From positions 1-24,644 of the forward strand of contig JBBRVS010000071.1 in the NCBI GenBank assembly GCA_038246645.1: a stretch of DNA of 24,644 nt, written 5' to 3'. This DNA is from JAHCHG01 sp038246645 (GTDB taxonomy: Bacteria; Acidobacteriota; Blastocatellia; Pyrinomonadales; Pyrinomonadaceae). The notes beneath the pieces were generated by a model, which did not search any database, was not told the DNA's origin, and was given only the letters and a program-made list of their open reading frames with translations. Each line of letters starts with the position of its first letter. Positions within the stretch are counted from its first letter, which is position 1. This document shows, piece after piece, positions 1-8,358 of the stretch. The position numbers and the translations under genes were made by a program.

Positions 1-1
1 A

Positions 2-499
2 ATCGGCGGAAATGATAAGGAAACACGCGAATTGCAGCCGGAATTTGTCAGAAAAGTCATAGATATAAATTTGATGGGCGCGGTCAATTCGGTTTATGCG
101 GTTTTGCCGCAAATGCTTGAAAGAAAAAGCGGGCAGCTTGTCGCCATTTCATCGCTGGCGGGTTTTCGCGGCTTGCCGAAATCGGCGGCTTATTCGGCTT
201 CAAAAGGCGCGATGACGAATCTTTTCGAAAGCATCCGGCTTGATGTTTTGAATAAAGGCATTGATGTAACGATAATTCAGCCCGGTTTTATCAAAACACC
301 TTTGACATCAGGAAGATCGAATAAAATGCCGTTTTTGATGGAACTCGAAGATTCGATTCCGCTTTTTCTCGGCGCAATTGAAAATAAGAAAAAATTCGCC
401 GCTTTTCCGTGGCAGCTGGCGGCAATTGTCCGACTGGCAAGATTTTTGCCCGCTTCGATTTACGATAAATTCGCCGGACGCGCTCGCTACAGAGAGTAG
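2..499 (+). CDS. Short-chain dehydrogenase/reductase, 3' part (5' end outside window)
   Basis: This is the C-terminal part of an SDR-family NAD(P)-dependent oxidoreductase. The reading frame is open from base 2, so the N-terminal Rossmann half with the TGxxxGxG cofactor loop lies upstream of the window. Visible SDR hallmarks are the N-containing helix (VIDINLMGAVNSV), the catalytic Ser in AISSLAG, and the catalytic Tyr/Lys motif AYSASKGAM. The IIQPGFIKTPLT segment follows, as is usual after the active site. The C-terminal tail (FPWQLAAIVRLARFLPASIYDKF) is hydrophobic and basic, as in the DltE/YqjQ-like lipid- or membrane-associated SDRs. The substrate cannot be read from the sequence. A TTG at 32 could be called as a start, but it would remove most of the fold, so I treat the gene as truncated by the window edge. 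It converges on the next gene with a 19-base gap. Confidence 0.93.
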   Translation: MGGNDKETRELQPEFVRKVIDINLMGAVNSVYAVLPQMLERKSGQLVAISSLAGFRGLPKSAAYSASKGAMTNLFESIRLDVLNKGIDVTIIQPGFIKTPLTSGRSNKMPFLMELEDSIPLFLGAIENKKKFAAFPWQLAAIVRLARFLPASIYDKFAGRARYRE

Positions 500-518
500 G
501 CATTTAGCAGTTTGACTT

Positions 519-1163
519 TTAAAAATCAAATTCATCGTCTGCTAAAACAATAAAATCAAAACCGTCTAATCCGCATTTTTCTTGTAATCGGTTAATTATT
601 TTTTTGACAGTTGCGGGAGTTTCGTGCGGACATTGAAAATAGAAAGGTTTTCCGTTTTTGCCGTAACTGTATTCATCCGAACAATTATCGACATTTATAT
701 TCCCGAAAAGATGTTTATCTTTATTGAAATCGGGATGCGGAGAAAAACCTAATTCCTTAGCATAATCAATTGCTCCGTTGACGATTTTTAAGGCACAAGA
801 AGGACTGATATTTTTAAAATTTTGCGATTCGTGAGAACCTTGGATTTGAGATTTGATAAATTCATATTCGAGTTCATCAAAGACCCGAAAGAAGCAATCT
901 TTTATGCCGAGGCAGAATACATCAACAACAAAGGAACTAAAAGCGATTTTTCCCTGCGGCGTTTGCCGACTAATCAGAATTGAGCCTAAACCCGTTTCAA
1001 AAAGACCATCGGGAACAAAACATTCGTGAATTGGATAACTGCTGTAATTAATTGCTTTAGACGTTGAAAATACGGGTTTATTTTTCTTTTTTTCTAAATT
1101 CTTTTTTCGATTCTTCGCTTTTTTTTGAAGCTTTTTTTGTCTTTTGTTTGAACTTAGTGCCAT
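519..1163 (-). CDS. Conserved hypothetical protein with Lys-rich N-terminus
   Basis: This encodes a protein of about 214 residues that I cannot assign to a named function. The first 30 or so residues are extremely rich in Lys, Arg, Asn and Gln, suggesting a disordered nucleic-acid- or ribosome-binding tail. The rest looks like a soluble globular domain with conserved-looking stretches (HECFVPDGLFETGLGSILIS, VVDVFCLGIKDCFF, GFSPHPDF, NGKPFYFQCPHETP). From memory this resembles a widespread family of uncharacterised bacterial proteins with the same order of motifs; I can name no function. There is no signal peptide or membrane segment. The start is uncertain. ATG at 1163 is chosen, but an in-frame TTG at 1169 is better spaced (10 bases) from an AAAGGA at 1180-1185. 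The gene converges with the dehydrogenase and is divergent from uppP. Confidence 0.8.
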   Translation of the reverse strand: MALSSNKRQKKLQKKAKNRKKNLEKKKNKPVFSTSKAINYSSYPIHECFVPDGLFETGLGSILISRQTPQGKIAFSSFVVDVFCLGIKDCFFRVFDELEYEFIKSQIQGSHESQNFKNISPSCALKIVNGAIDYAKELGFSPHPDFNKDKHLFGNINVDNCSDEYSYGKNGKPFYFQCPHETPATVKKIINRLQEKCGLDGFDFIVLADDEFDF

Positions 1164-1346
1164 AATCAAATTTGAAAAATCCTTTTTGAATGTTGCTGAA
1201 TAAATTTAGTCAAAATATTATCATTTAAAATGAATTTTATTAAAAGCCCAAATTATTCTTACATTTAAGTTTTGACGAAACACTAAAAAAATAAGAAAAT
1301 TCAAAAAGTTTATTCAATAAAGGCATTCCTGCAACCATCCTGATTT

Positions 1347-2243
1347 ATGAATCTATTACAAGCAATTATTCTGGGAATTGTCCAGGGATTAACCGAATTT
1401 ATCCCGATCAGTTCGACCGCTCATCTTGTTTTTGCCAGCCGTTATACGAATTTGTATAACGGCGACCCGCAGCAGATTACGGCGACCATGGCAGTCATCC
1501 AGCTCGGAACTCTGGCGGCGGTTTTCGTCTATTTTGCTTCCGATATTTTAAATATCACCGCTGCTTTTGCCCGCGATCATTGGGCATTACTGACCAATAA
1601 ACGCGGACTTATATTTTCCGGCACGCAGGGCAGTCGTCCGATGTGGCTGTCGGAAGAATCCTGGCTCGGCTGGCTGATAATTCTCGGTTCGATTCCGGTC
1701 GGCGTTATCGGTTTATTGTTCAAAGACGAAATCGAAGGCGCGTTTACCAAAAATCTCTGGATAATCGCCATAATGCTGATTGCCGTTGCGCTCTTTTTAG
1801 CCTTAGCCGAGATGATCGGAAGTCAAAGAAAAAATATCAACGAACTCGGCATATTCGATGCGATTATCGTCGGATTCGCGCAGGTTTTGGCTTTGATTCC
1901 GGGCGCAAGTCGTTCGGGTTCGACCATTATGGGCGGTCTTTTTGCCGGTCAGAAACGCGAAACCGCCGCCAGGTTTTCGTTTCTACTAATGATTCCGGCA
2001 ATCACGGCAAGCGGTCTGCTGCAACTTTACAAAGCGTGGGAAATCTTGCCGGACGACAGTTTTCTGCCGCTTCTGGTCGGAACGATCGTTGCCGGAATTG
2101 TCGGGTATCTTTCTATCTGGTTTTTGCTCGCATTCCTCAAAAAAAATTCGACCGCGATTTTTATTATCTACCGCATCGCGCTCGGTGTTATAATTCTCAT
2201 ATTACTCTGGCAAGGAATTTTGAGTCCGCAAGTACAAATTTGA
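1347..2243 (+). CDS. uppP: Undecaprenyl-diphosphate phosphatase (UppP/BacA)
   Basis: This integral membrane enzyme dephosphorylates undecaprenyl pyrophosphate to the monophosphate carrier used for peptidoglycan, O-antigen and other envelope glycans, and it is linked to bacitracin resistance. The 298-residue length suits the family. Motif 1 is visible at residues 14-27 (GLTEFIPISSTAHL, with E17 and the SS pair), and the second signature is PGASRSGST at residues 185-193, containing the catalytic-region Arg189. About eight hydrophobic segments span the protein. ATG at 1347 gives the expected N-terminus (MNLLQAIILGIVQGLTEF), although only a weak Shine-Dalgarno precedes it. It is the first gene of a dense plus-strand cluster, and the next gene starts one base after its stop codon. 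Confidence 0.97.
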   Translation: MNLLQAIILGIVQGLTEFIPISSTAHLVFASRYTNLYNGDPQQITATMAVIQLGTLAAVFVYFASDILNITAAFARDHWALLTNKRGLIFSGTQGSRPMWLSEESWLGWLIILGSIPVGVIGLLFKDEIEGAFTKNLWIIAIMLIAVALFLALAEMIGSQRKNINELGIFDAIIVGFAQVLALIPGASRSGSTIMGGLFAGQKRETAARFSFLLMIPAITASGLLQLYKAWEILPDDSFLPLLVGTIVAGIVGYLSIWFLLAFLKKNSTAIFIIYRIALGVIILILLWQGILSPQVQI

Positions 2244-2244
2244 T

Positions 2245-2676
2245 GTGAACAAAAATCGGAAAATTATAATTGATACAAATATTTTAGTTTCAGCGTTAAA
2301 ATCGAAACGAGGGGCTTCATATAAACTTTTATCGTTAATTAAATCTGATAAATTTGAATTTTATATTTCCGTTCCATTGATTTTAGAATACGAAGATGTT
2401 TTAAAACGCCCGGAACTTGGTTTAAACTTGAGTAATAGAGAAATTGATAAATTAATTGATATATTTTGTCTGCTTGGCACGAAGAATCCGATTTGGTTTT
2501 CCTGGCGACCTGTTTCCAAAGATTCAAAAGATGATTTTGTTGCTGATTTGGCAATAAACGCCCAGGTTGATGCAATTATAACTTATAATATCAAGGACTT
2601 TTATGGACTTGAAAAATTTGGTGTTCAATTAATGACTCCGAGCGAATTTTTGGCTGAAATTGGAGAAAACAAATGA
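2245..2676 (+). CDS. PIN-domain ribonuclease toxin (COG1569-type)
   Basis: This is a 143-residue PIN-domain protein of the 'putative toxin component, PIN family' type, expected to be a metal-dependent RNase restrained by the small protein encoded next to it. The N-terminal strand IIIDTNILVSALKS carries the first catalytic Asp. E48-D50 region residues (LEYEDVLKRPE) give the conserved Glu, and the DDFVADLAINAQVDAIITYNIKDF segment carries the C-terminal acidic residues. It starts at GTG 2245, one base after the uppP stop, and its stop overlaps the antitoxin start (ATGA). Composition is unlike its neighbours: by hand count, 2281-2400 contains 32 G/C in 120 bases, against 33 of 60 in uppP (1861-1920). 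This suggests transfer from elsewhere. The toxin precedes the antitoxin, the reverse of the common order. RNase activity is inferred from the family. Confidence 0.9.
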   Translation: MNKNRKIIIDTNILVSALKSKRGASYKLLSLIKSDKFEFYISVPLILEYEDVLKRPELGLNLSNREIDKLIDIFCLLGTKNPIWFSWRPVSKDSKDDFVADLAINAQVDAIITYNIKDFYGLEKFGVQLMTPSEFLAEIGENK

Positions 2677-2912
2677 GCGAATTAACCATTAAACTGCCGA
2701 AATCTTTGGCAGAACGATTAAACAAGGCTGCCGAGTTAGACGAAACTAATGCCGAGCAGTTTGTTTTACTTGCCGTTGCCGAAAAAATTGCCAATCTCAA
2801 CGCAGCAAATTATCTGGAAAATCGTGCAAAGCGGGCAAATCTTAATGATTTGGATGATATACTTGCAAAAATTCCTGACATTGAACCTGAAAAATACGAC
2901 AAAATAAAGTGA
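2673..2912 (+). CDS. Small antitoxin, ribbon-helix-helix-like
   Basis: This 79-residue protein is the probable antitoxin of the adjacent PIN toxin. Residues 3-40 (ELTIKLPKSLAERLNKAAE followed by ETNAEQFVLLAVAEKIA) have the strand-helix-helix pattern of CopG/RHH antitoxins: a short alternating strand for DNA binding and then two helices. The acidic C-terminal half (NLDDLDDILAKIPDIEPEKY-like) is the part expected to wrap the toxin. A good ribosome binding site (GGAG at 2662-2665, 7-base spacing) lies inside the end of the toxin gene, and the start codon overlaps the toxin stop. Its own stop overlaps the GTG start of recJ, so recJ translation is probably coupled to it. Autoregulation would be expected, but there is little untranslated DNA locally for an operator. 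Confidence 0.86.
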   Translation: MSELTIKLPKSLAERLNKAAELDETNAEQFVLLAVAEKIANLNAANYLENRAKRANLNDLDDILAKIPDIEPEKYDKIK

Positions 2913-4609
2913 ACCGTTGGAAAATCCAAAAACATAATTTTGATGAAGTCAGACGATTGGCAAACGCTCTGAAAGTACAGCCGATTGTTGCGGCTCTGTT
3001 GATCTCACGCGGTTTTGAAACGGAAGAAAAAGCCGTGGAATTCTTAAATCCGAATTACGAAAATCTGCACGATCCGTATCTGTTAAAGGGAATGAGGGAA
3101 GCCGTTGCGCGGATTTTGAATGCGATCGAAGCGGGCGAAAAAATCCTCATCTGGGGCGATTATGATGTTGACGGGACGACCGGAACGGTTGTTTTGCGAA
3201 AGGGACTGGAAATCCTCGGCGCGGAAACCGGTTTTCATGTTCCTCATCGTTTTACCGAAGGTTACGGTTTGAATATTCCCGCGCTGGAAACGGCGAAGGA
3301 AAAAGGGTTTTCGCTCGTCATTACGGTTGATTGCGGAATTCGCAGTTTCGAGCCTTTGATTTGGGCAAAGGCAAACGGTTTGGACGTGATCGTGACCGAT
3401 CATCATTTGTCGGACGAAATCAGGGGAAATCCGCCGTCGGTCGCGGTCGTTAATCCGAATCAGACGGGTTGCGAATATCCGGACAAAAATCTCGCAGGAG
3501 TCGGCGTGGCTTTTAAATTGATTCACGCGCTTTTGAAGGAAAAAGGCAGAGAAAAAATTGCCAAAGGCTTTTTGAAAGTCGTTGCTATCGGAACGATTGC
3601 CGATGTGATGAAACTGACGGGCGAAAACCGCACGATTGTCAAAATCGGTCTGGAAGATTTACCGAAAGCGCATAATTTCGGGCTGAAAGCCCTGATGGAA
3701 GTCGCCGATTGCAACAGCGAAATGACGAGTTACGACATCGGTTTTCGCATTGCGCCGCGGATAAATGCCGCCGGAAGAATGGATGCGGCGCGGCACGTTG
3801 TCGAACTATTGGAAGCCGATACTTTTGAAACGGCGCGTTCTCTGGCGGAAATGCTCGACAGCCGCAACCGCGAACGACAGAAAGTTCAGCAGGAAATTAC
3901 CAAACTCGCTTTTTTTGAAACCGAGGGAATTACCGGGAAAAACTTTGTCGTCGTCGCCGGCGAAGGTTGGCATCGCGGTGTGATCGGCTTGGCGGCTTCG
4001 CGCATTGCCGAAAAAATCTATCGTCCGACGATTGTTATTTCTCTTGAAAACGGCATCGGACACGGCAGTGCGCGGAGCATTTCAAACTATCATCTGCTGA
4101 ACGGTCTCGATTCCTGCGCCGAGCTTTTCGAGCAATACGGCGGACACGCGGCGGCTGCCGGAATGAAAATAAGAGAGGAAAACATCGAAAAATTGCAGGA
4201 AAGGCTCGATCAGCACGCGAGCGAAAATCTATCGCCCGAAGATTTGATTCCCGAAGTAAAAATTGACGCGCTTGTTTCTTCAAAATCTTTAAATCTCGAT
4301 CTGGTCGAAGATTTGAAAAAACTCGAACCCTTCGGAATGGGAAACCCGAAACCCGTTTTTTCCACAAAAAATCTGCTGCTTTCCGACGAACCTTTTGTAA
4401 TGAAGGAAAAACATCTGCGCCTGAAACTGCGCGATGAAAACGGAAAACTGCTCGAAGCCGTCTGGTGGGACGGCGTTGATAAATCACGGGAGCAAACTCT
4501 CAAACCGCATTCCCGCATCGAATTGGCTTATACGCCGGAAGCAAATACCTGGAATGGAAATACGCGATTGCAATTAGTTGTAAAAGATTTAAGAATAGAA
4601 AATAATTGA
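2909..4609 (+). CDS. recJ: Single-stranded-DNA-specific exonuclease RecJ
   Basis: This encodes the 5'-3' single-strand DNA exonuclease of recombinational and mismatch repair, a DHH-superfamily enzyme. At 566 residues it has the usual length. The DHH domain motifs are visible: DYDVDGTTG with D84/D86, D164-H165-H166 (VTDHHLS), GVGVAFKL, and the RINAAGRMD segment. In DHHA1, the motifs are H355-R356 (WHRGVIGLAASRIAEK), GHGSARS at 384-390 and GGHAAAAGM at 411-419. A C-terminal OB-fold (about residues 440-566) supports ssDNA binding. The GTG start at 2909 lies inside the antitoxin stop (GTGA) and gives a normal RecJ N-terminus (MNRWKIQKHNFDEVRRLA). No separate Shine-Dalgarno is evident, so coupling is likely. 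The Uma2 gene follows after 21 bases. Confidence 0.97.
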   Translation: MNRWKIQKHNFDEVRRLANALKVQPIVAALLISRGFETEEKAVEFLNPNYENLHDPYLLKGMREAVARILNAIEAGEKILIWGDYDVDGTTGTVVLRKGLEILGAETGFHVPHRFTEGYGLNIPALETAKEKGFSLVITVDCGIRSFEPLIWAKANGLDVIVTDHHLSDEIRGNPPSVAVVNPNQTGCEYPDKNLAGVGVAFKLIHALLKEKGREKIAKGFLKVVAIGTIADVMKLTGENRTIVKIGLEDLPKAHNFGLKALMEVADCNSEMTSYDIGFRIAPRINAAGRMDAARHVVELLEADTFETARSLAEMLDSRNRERQKVQQEITKLAFFETEGITGKNFVVVAGEGWHRGVIGLAASRIAEKIYRPTIVISLENGIGHGSARSISNYHLLNGLDSCAELFEQYGGHAAAAGMKIREENIEKLQERLDQHASENLSPEDLIPEVKIDALVSSKSLNLDLVEDLKKLEPFGMGNPKPVFSTKNLLLSDEPFVMKEKHLRLKLRDENGKLLEAVWWDGVDKSREQTLKPHSRIELAYTPEANTWNGNTRLQLVVKDLRIENN

Positions 4610-4630
4610 TTTCTGTTTGGAGAGAAAACG

Positions 4631-5107
4631 ATGAATTTAGCCGTAAAATGGAAGGAATTAATTGATAATCCGTTTTTTCGCGACATTCCATATAAAGTCG
4701 AATTAAATAAATACGGGCAAATTTTGATGAGTCCGGCATCTAATCGTCATGGAATACTGCAATTTAATATCGGTCAAATAATTGAACGAATCAAGAAAAG
4801 CGGCGTGATTATTATTGAATGTTCGATTTTAACGAGCGAAGGCGTAAAAGTTGCCGGTGTGGCGTGGGCTTCGGATGAATTTATGGCGGAATTCGGCGAA
4901 ACAACACCGTATCCGAAAGCACCGGAAATTTGCGTCGAGGTAAAATCTCCGGCAAATTCAAAGGCGGAAATGGAAGAAAAAATTCGACTTTATCCGGAAA
5001 AAGGCGCGTTGGAAGTTTGGATCGTGGATTTACATGGAAAAGTCGGCTTTTATTCGCATACGGGAAAAATCAAAAAATCGAATCAGGTAGAAAATTTCAA
5101 ATTATAA
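4631..5107 (+). CDS. Uma2-family protein (DUF820, PD-(D/E)XK nuclease fold)
   Basis: This 158-residue protein belongs to the Uma2/DUF820 family, which has a restriction-endonuclease-like fold and is very abundant in Cyanobacteria, Chloroflexi, Deinococcus and some Acidobacteriota. Family features seen are the short N-terminal beta region (YKVELNKYGQILMSPASNRH), the VAGVAWASDEFMAEF stretch, the core strand PEICVEVKSPANS (E and K of the PD-ExK site), and EKIRLYPEKGALEVWIVD before a short C-terminus. The cellular role of the family is unproven. The start has a good Shine-Dalgarno (GGAGAG, 6-base spacing). The stop overlaps the next start (TAATG), so the gene is inserted neatly between recJ and the LPS-export gene. 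Uma2 genes are often paralogous and mobile; whether this copy is recent is inference. Confidence 0.88.
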   Translation: MNLAVKWKELIDNPFFRDIPYKVELNKYGQILMSPASNRHGILQFNIGQIIERIKKSGVIIIECSILTSEGVKVAGVAWASDEFMAEFGETTPYPKAPEICVEVKSPANSKAEMEEKIRLYPEKGALEVWIVDLHGKVGFYSHTGKIKKSNQVENFKL

Positions 5108-7854
5108 TGTCCGAAAATCAACCGAAAAAAAATATCAAAAATCTCGAATTCCGCGCCCGTCTGCCGCAAATTTTTCGATTTGCCGCCATCGGCGGTTTGG
5201 CAATTGTCTTGATCGCTATCGGAATCGGTTTTTATTTGAATTACGGCAATGAAGATTTTCGGATGAAAGGTTTGAAGGATTTACAGCTTTCAAAAGATGT
5301 GTTGGCTGAGATCAACGGTTATGAACGCCGCGAAAACGACGGTGATAAACTCAATTATTATATAAAAGCCGACAAAGTCAGGACTTTTACCGATAATCAT
5401 CAGGAACTCGATAATATTTACTTGCAGGTTTTTGATGCGGCAAGCGACAAATCCGATCAGATTACGGCGGAAAGAGCGATCTATGTTCCCGATAAAGACA
5501 ATTCAAAAATGTTCACGGTGTTTTTCTCCGGCAATGTCAATATCAATTCCCGCGACGCGCTTCAGGTAAAAACCGATCAATTAACCTATAAAAAAGAGTC
5601 GGAAATCGCCGATGCCGAAGAATATATCGAATTTTCGCGCGAAAATGTTTCGGGAAATTCGGTCGGCGCGATTGTCAACACCAAAGATAAAACGCTCGAA
5701 TTACTCAAAGATGTTGAAATTATTGCGCTCGGCGATGAAGGGGGCGAACTCAAAAAGATCGAAACGGCAAAAATCACTTCCGGCAGAGCCTTTTTTAATC
5801 AACCGGCGGAAAAGATCGAGTTTAATGAAAACGTCAATATCAATGTAACGCCGAATGAAACATCCGATCCGACGTCGCAGCCGACCGATATTCAGGCAAA
5901 TCAAGCGATTGCTTTATTTACGAACAAAGAATTAAAACAGATTGATCTGAACGGCAATGTTTTCGTCCATCAAAAACCGACCGCGAAAAATCCGAAATGG
6001 ACAAAAACAAAGGCGAATCGGGCGACCGCCTTTCTCGTAAAAGAAGTAAAACGGCTTGAATTATTTGAAAATGTTGATATTGAAACGACGATGAATAATC
6101 AAAAGCCGACGAAAATCAAGACAAACTACGCGCTGTACGAAAAGGACGCAGACCGTTTTGAACTAAAAAACGGCGTTGAAATTTTAACTTCGGAAGACAA
6201 TAAAGACACGACGATTCGGGCAAATAACGCGATTTATGAGCAAAAAGGCGGGAAAATTTTCTTAAACGGAAATGCCGAAATCATCCAGCCGTCAGATTAC
6301 ATTAAAGGCGACAATATGATCGCGTATCTGACTGCGAAAAAACAGGTTAAAAGCGCAAATGTGAAGGGAAACGCGTTTTTGCGCCAGACAAATGCGGAAC
6401 GCACTACGGAGATCTCGGCGGTCGAACTGAACGCGATTTTTGATGATACACAAAAACTGGAATCGGCAAATACTCTGGGTCAAAGCACGGCGGTTTTGCT
6501 GCCCGTCAAAGCCGAATCTTACACAAAAGTTTCGCTTTATGCGCCGAATGCGATCAAATTGAATTTCAAAACGGGCTTGCTCAATGAAATGCAAACCGAA
6601 GGTCGCACAACGATTTCGCTCGATTCGCCGGATAACAACGCAACCGCTTCCAATAAAAAACTGACCGCCGATTCGGTGAAAACTCTCTGGAATGATAACG
6701 GCAAAGATCTGGCAAAAGCCGAAGCGGTCGGCAATGCCGAACTTTTTATCGAACCCTTAAGAAACGCGCCGGAAAATTATAAAACGACCGTTTTCGCGCC
6801 GCGTTTCGATTGCGATTTTTTCGCGGGAAACAATGCGAAAAACTGCACGGCGGCAACGAATGTCAAAACCGTCCGCGTTCCGACCGTTAAAAGAGATAAT
6901 CGCGGAAATCAGACGCTGACTTCAAACCGGATGAATGTGATTTTCAACGAACAAACAAAAGATTTGGAAAGATTCGAGGCGATGGGCGACGCGAAATTTA
7001 ACGAACTCGAACGCAACGGAATTGCCGATCAGATCACATTTACGCAGAAAGACGAAACCGTCAGATTGCGCGGCGGCGAGCCGACCGTCTGGGACGCGCA
7101 AGCGCGGGCAAAAGGCGGCGAAATTGATTGGGATACGAAAAATAATAAATCGGTTTTCCGCAATAAAGTCAGCACGACCTATTACAGCCAGAAGCAAACC
7201 GGCGGCGCAACTCCGTTCGGCGCAACCAGTTCGCCTGTTTTCATCACGGCAAATGAAGCAAATCTCGATCACTCGGCGGAAACTGCCGTTTATACTGGAA
7301 ATGCGCGGGCGTGGCAGGAAAATAATTATGTCCGCGCCGAAAAGCTTGTTTTGAATCAAAAGGAAGGAAAACTTTACGGCGAAGGCGGCGTGCAAAGTCT
7401 GCTTTACGACGCAAAACGCCAGGAAAACGGCAAAGAAGTCAATGTTCCGGTTTATGCTTCGTCCGACAAATTATTTTATACAAAAGACAATAATTATTTG
7501 AGATACGAAGGAAATGTTGATATTCGCCAGCAAACCGACCGCATCACGGCGGGTGTTGCCAATATTTATTTGAATCAAAAAAATGAAGTTTCGCAGACAA
7601 TTGCCGAAAATAATGTCATAATAACCCAGCCGAATCGTAAGGCTTCGGGCGAATATGCCAAATATGTTGCTGCCGATGAATCCGTGATTTTGCGCGGAAA
7701 TCCGGCAAGAGTTGATGATAAAGAAAACGGTTCGTCGCAAGCCGCGCAAATGACCGTTTATATGCGCGAAAACCGCGTGATCTCAGAGAGCAAAACGCCG
7801 GAAAACAATTCGGGCAGAATCCGTTCGGTTTATAAAGTCAAAAACGAGGAATAA
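5107..7854 (+). CDS. lptC: LptC/OstA (LptA-like) fusion protein for LPS transport
   Basis: This 915-residue periplasmic protein is anchored by one N-terminal transmembrane helix (about residues 25-45, AAIGGLAIVLIAIGIGFYLN). The next 160 or so residues match LptC, which takes LPS from the LptB2FG extractor (MKGLKDLQLSKDVLAEINGY, then FFSGNVNINSRDAL). The remaining 700 residues repeat the OstA/LptA beta pattern roughly a dozen times, each with an 'ANxAIY...LNGNAEI' or 'YEGNVDIRQQTDRI' unit. These would stack into a long beta-jellyroll groove bridging to the outer membrane. Canonical LptC and LptA are each under about 200 residues, so this is several times longer. The frame is open upstream to 4930, but ATG at 5107 is chosen because it overlaps the Uma2 stop and precedes the membrane anchor directly. 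No lptB follows in this window. The bridge function is inferred from the families. Confidence 0.9.
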   Translation: MSENQPKKNIKNLEFRARLPQIFRFAAIGGLAIVLIAIGIGFYLNYGNEDFRMKGLKDLQLSKDVLAEINGYERRENDGDKLNYYIKADKVRTFTDNHQELDNIYLQVFDAASDKSDQITAERAIYVPDKDNSKMFTVFFSGNVNINSRDALQVKTDQLTYKKESEIADAEEYIEFSRENVSGNSVGAIVNTKDKTLELLKDVEIIALGDEGGELKKIETAKITSGRAFFNQPAEKIEFNENVNINVTPNETSDPTSQPTDIQANQAIALFTNKELKQIDLNGNVFVHQKPTAKNPKWTKTKANRATAFLVKEVKRLELFENVDIETTMNNQKPTKIKTNYALYEKDADRFELKNGVEILTSEDNKDTTIRANNAIYEQKGGKIFLNGNAEIIQPSDYIKGDNMIAYLTAKKQVKSANVKGNAFLRQTNAERTTEISAVELNAIFDDTQKLESANTLGQSTAVLLPVKAESYTKVSLYAPNAIKLNFKTGLLNEMQTEGRTTISLDSPDNNATASNKKLTADSVKTLWNDNGKDLAKAEAVGNAELFIEPLRNAPENYKTTVFAPRFDCDFFAGNNAKNCTAATNVKTVRVPTVKRDNRGNQTLTSNRMNVIFNEQTKDLERFEAMGDAKFNELERNGIADQITFTQKDETVRLRGGEPTVWDAQARAKGGEIDWDTKNNKSVFRNKVSTTYYSQKQTGGATPFGATSSPVFITANEANLDHSAETAVYTGNARAWQENNYVRAEKLVLNQKEGKLYGEGGVQSLLYDAKRQENGKEVNVPVYASSDKLFYTKDNNYLRYEGNVDIRQQTDRITAGVANIYLNQKNEVSQTIAENNVIITQPNRKASGEYAKYVAADESVILRGNPARVDDKENGSSQAAQMTVYMRENRVISESKTPENNSGRIRSVYKVKNEE

Positions 7855-7857
7855 CAG

Positions 7858-8358
7858 ATGTTTTGTCCGAACTGCGGAAAAGACAAACAGAAAAAAGATT
7901 CTTACTGCCGAAGCTGCGGCGAGTTTTTGCCGGATTTCGAGAAGATCAAAAATCGCGGTTTGGCGGCGAAAACTCCCGAAGAGAATATCAAAACGTCGCT
8001 TTTTTTGAGTGGTTTCAGTTCTCTGATCAGTTTTATAATGGCGATTTTGCTTATTATTACGCATCTCGGCAAAGAAAATACGCACCCGATTGTTTATCTT
8101 TCGGCGGCGTTTTTTATTGTCATCGGTGTCTGGCAGATCGTAAATGTTTCGACCGGTTTGAGTTTGAAAAAACAGTTCGATAAACGCAGGGAAAATATTG
8201 AAATGGAAGAAGAAACTCATTCCATAAATCCGGCAAAAACCGCCGAATTATTAAATGAAGCGGATTTTTCAAACGCAGTTCCGGCAAGTGTGACGGAAAT
8301 AACGACCAGAAATCTGACCGAAAAGGTTAAGATAAAATCAACGCAAACCGAGCATTAA
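7858..8358 (+). CDS. Zinc-ribbon membrane protein
   Basis: This 166-residue protein has an N-terminal zinc ribbon with two CxxC knuckles (C3/C6 and C17/C20, in the CPNCG and CRSCG contexts). It is followed by two predicted transmembrane helices at roughly residues 46-70 and 75-100, and then a charged cytoplasmic tail. This layout is common among small uncharacterised membrane proteins and gives no specific function. ATG at 7858 is 3 bases past the LptC/OstA stop, with a GAGG ribosome binding site 9 bases upstream, so it is the last gene of the operon. Its last 21 bases overlap the end of the convergent gene on the other strand. Confidence 0.87.
   Translation: MFCPNCGKDKQKKDSYCRSCGEFLPDFEKIKNRGLAAKTPEENIKTSLFLSGFSSLISFIMAILLIITHLGKENTHPIVYLSAAFFIVIGVWQIVNVSTGLSLKKQFDKRRENIEMEEETHSINPAKTAELLNEADFSNAVPASVTEITTRNLTEKVKIKSTQTEH

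Noticed and set aside
1643..2248. A 201-codon open frame inside uppP
   Set aside because: It is a shadow of uppP in another frame, Arg-rich with no domain pattern.
4930..5106. Longer start for the LptC/OstA gene
   Set aside because: The frame is open to 4930, but this part overlaps the Uma2 gene, encodes a basic low-quality sequence, and would bury the membrane anchor 80 residues in. ATG 5107 overlaps the Uma2 stop and fits better.
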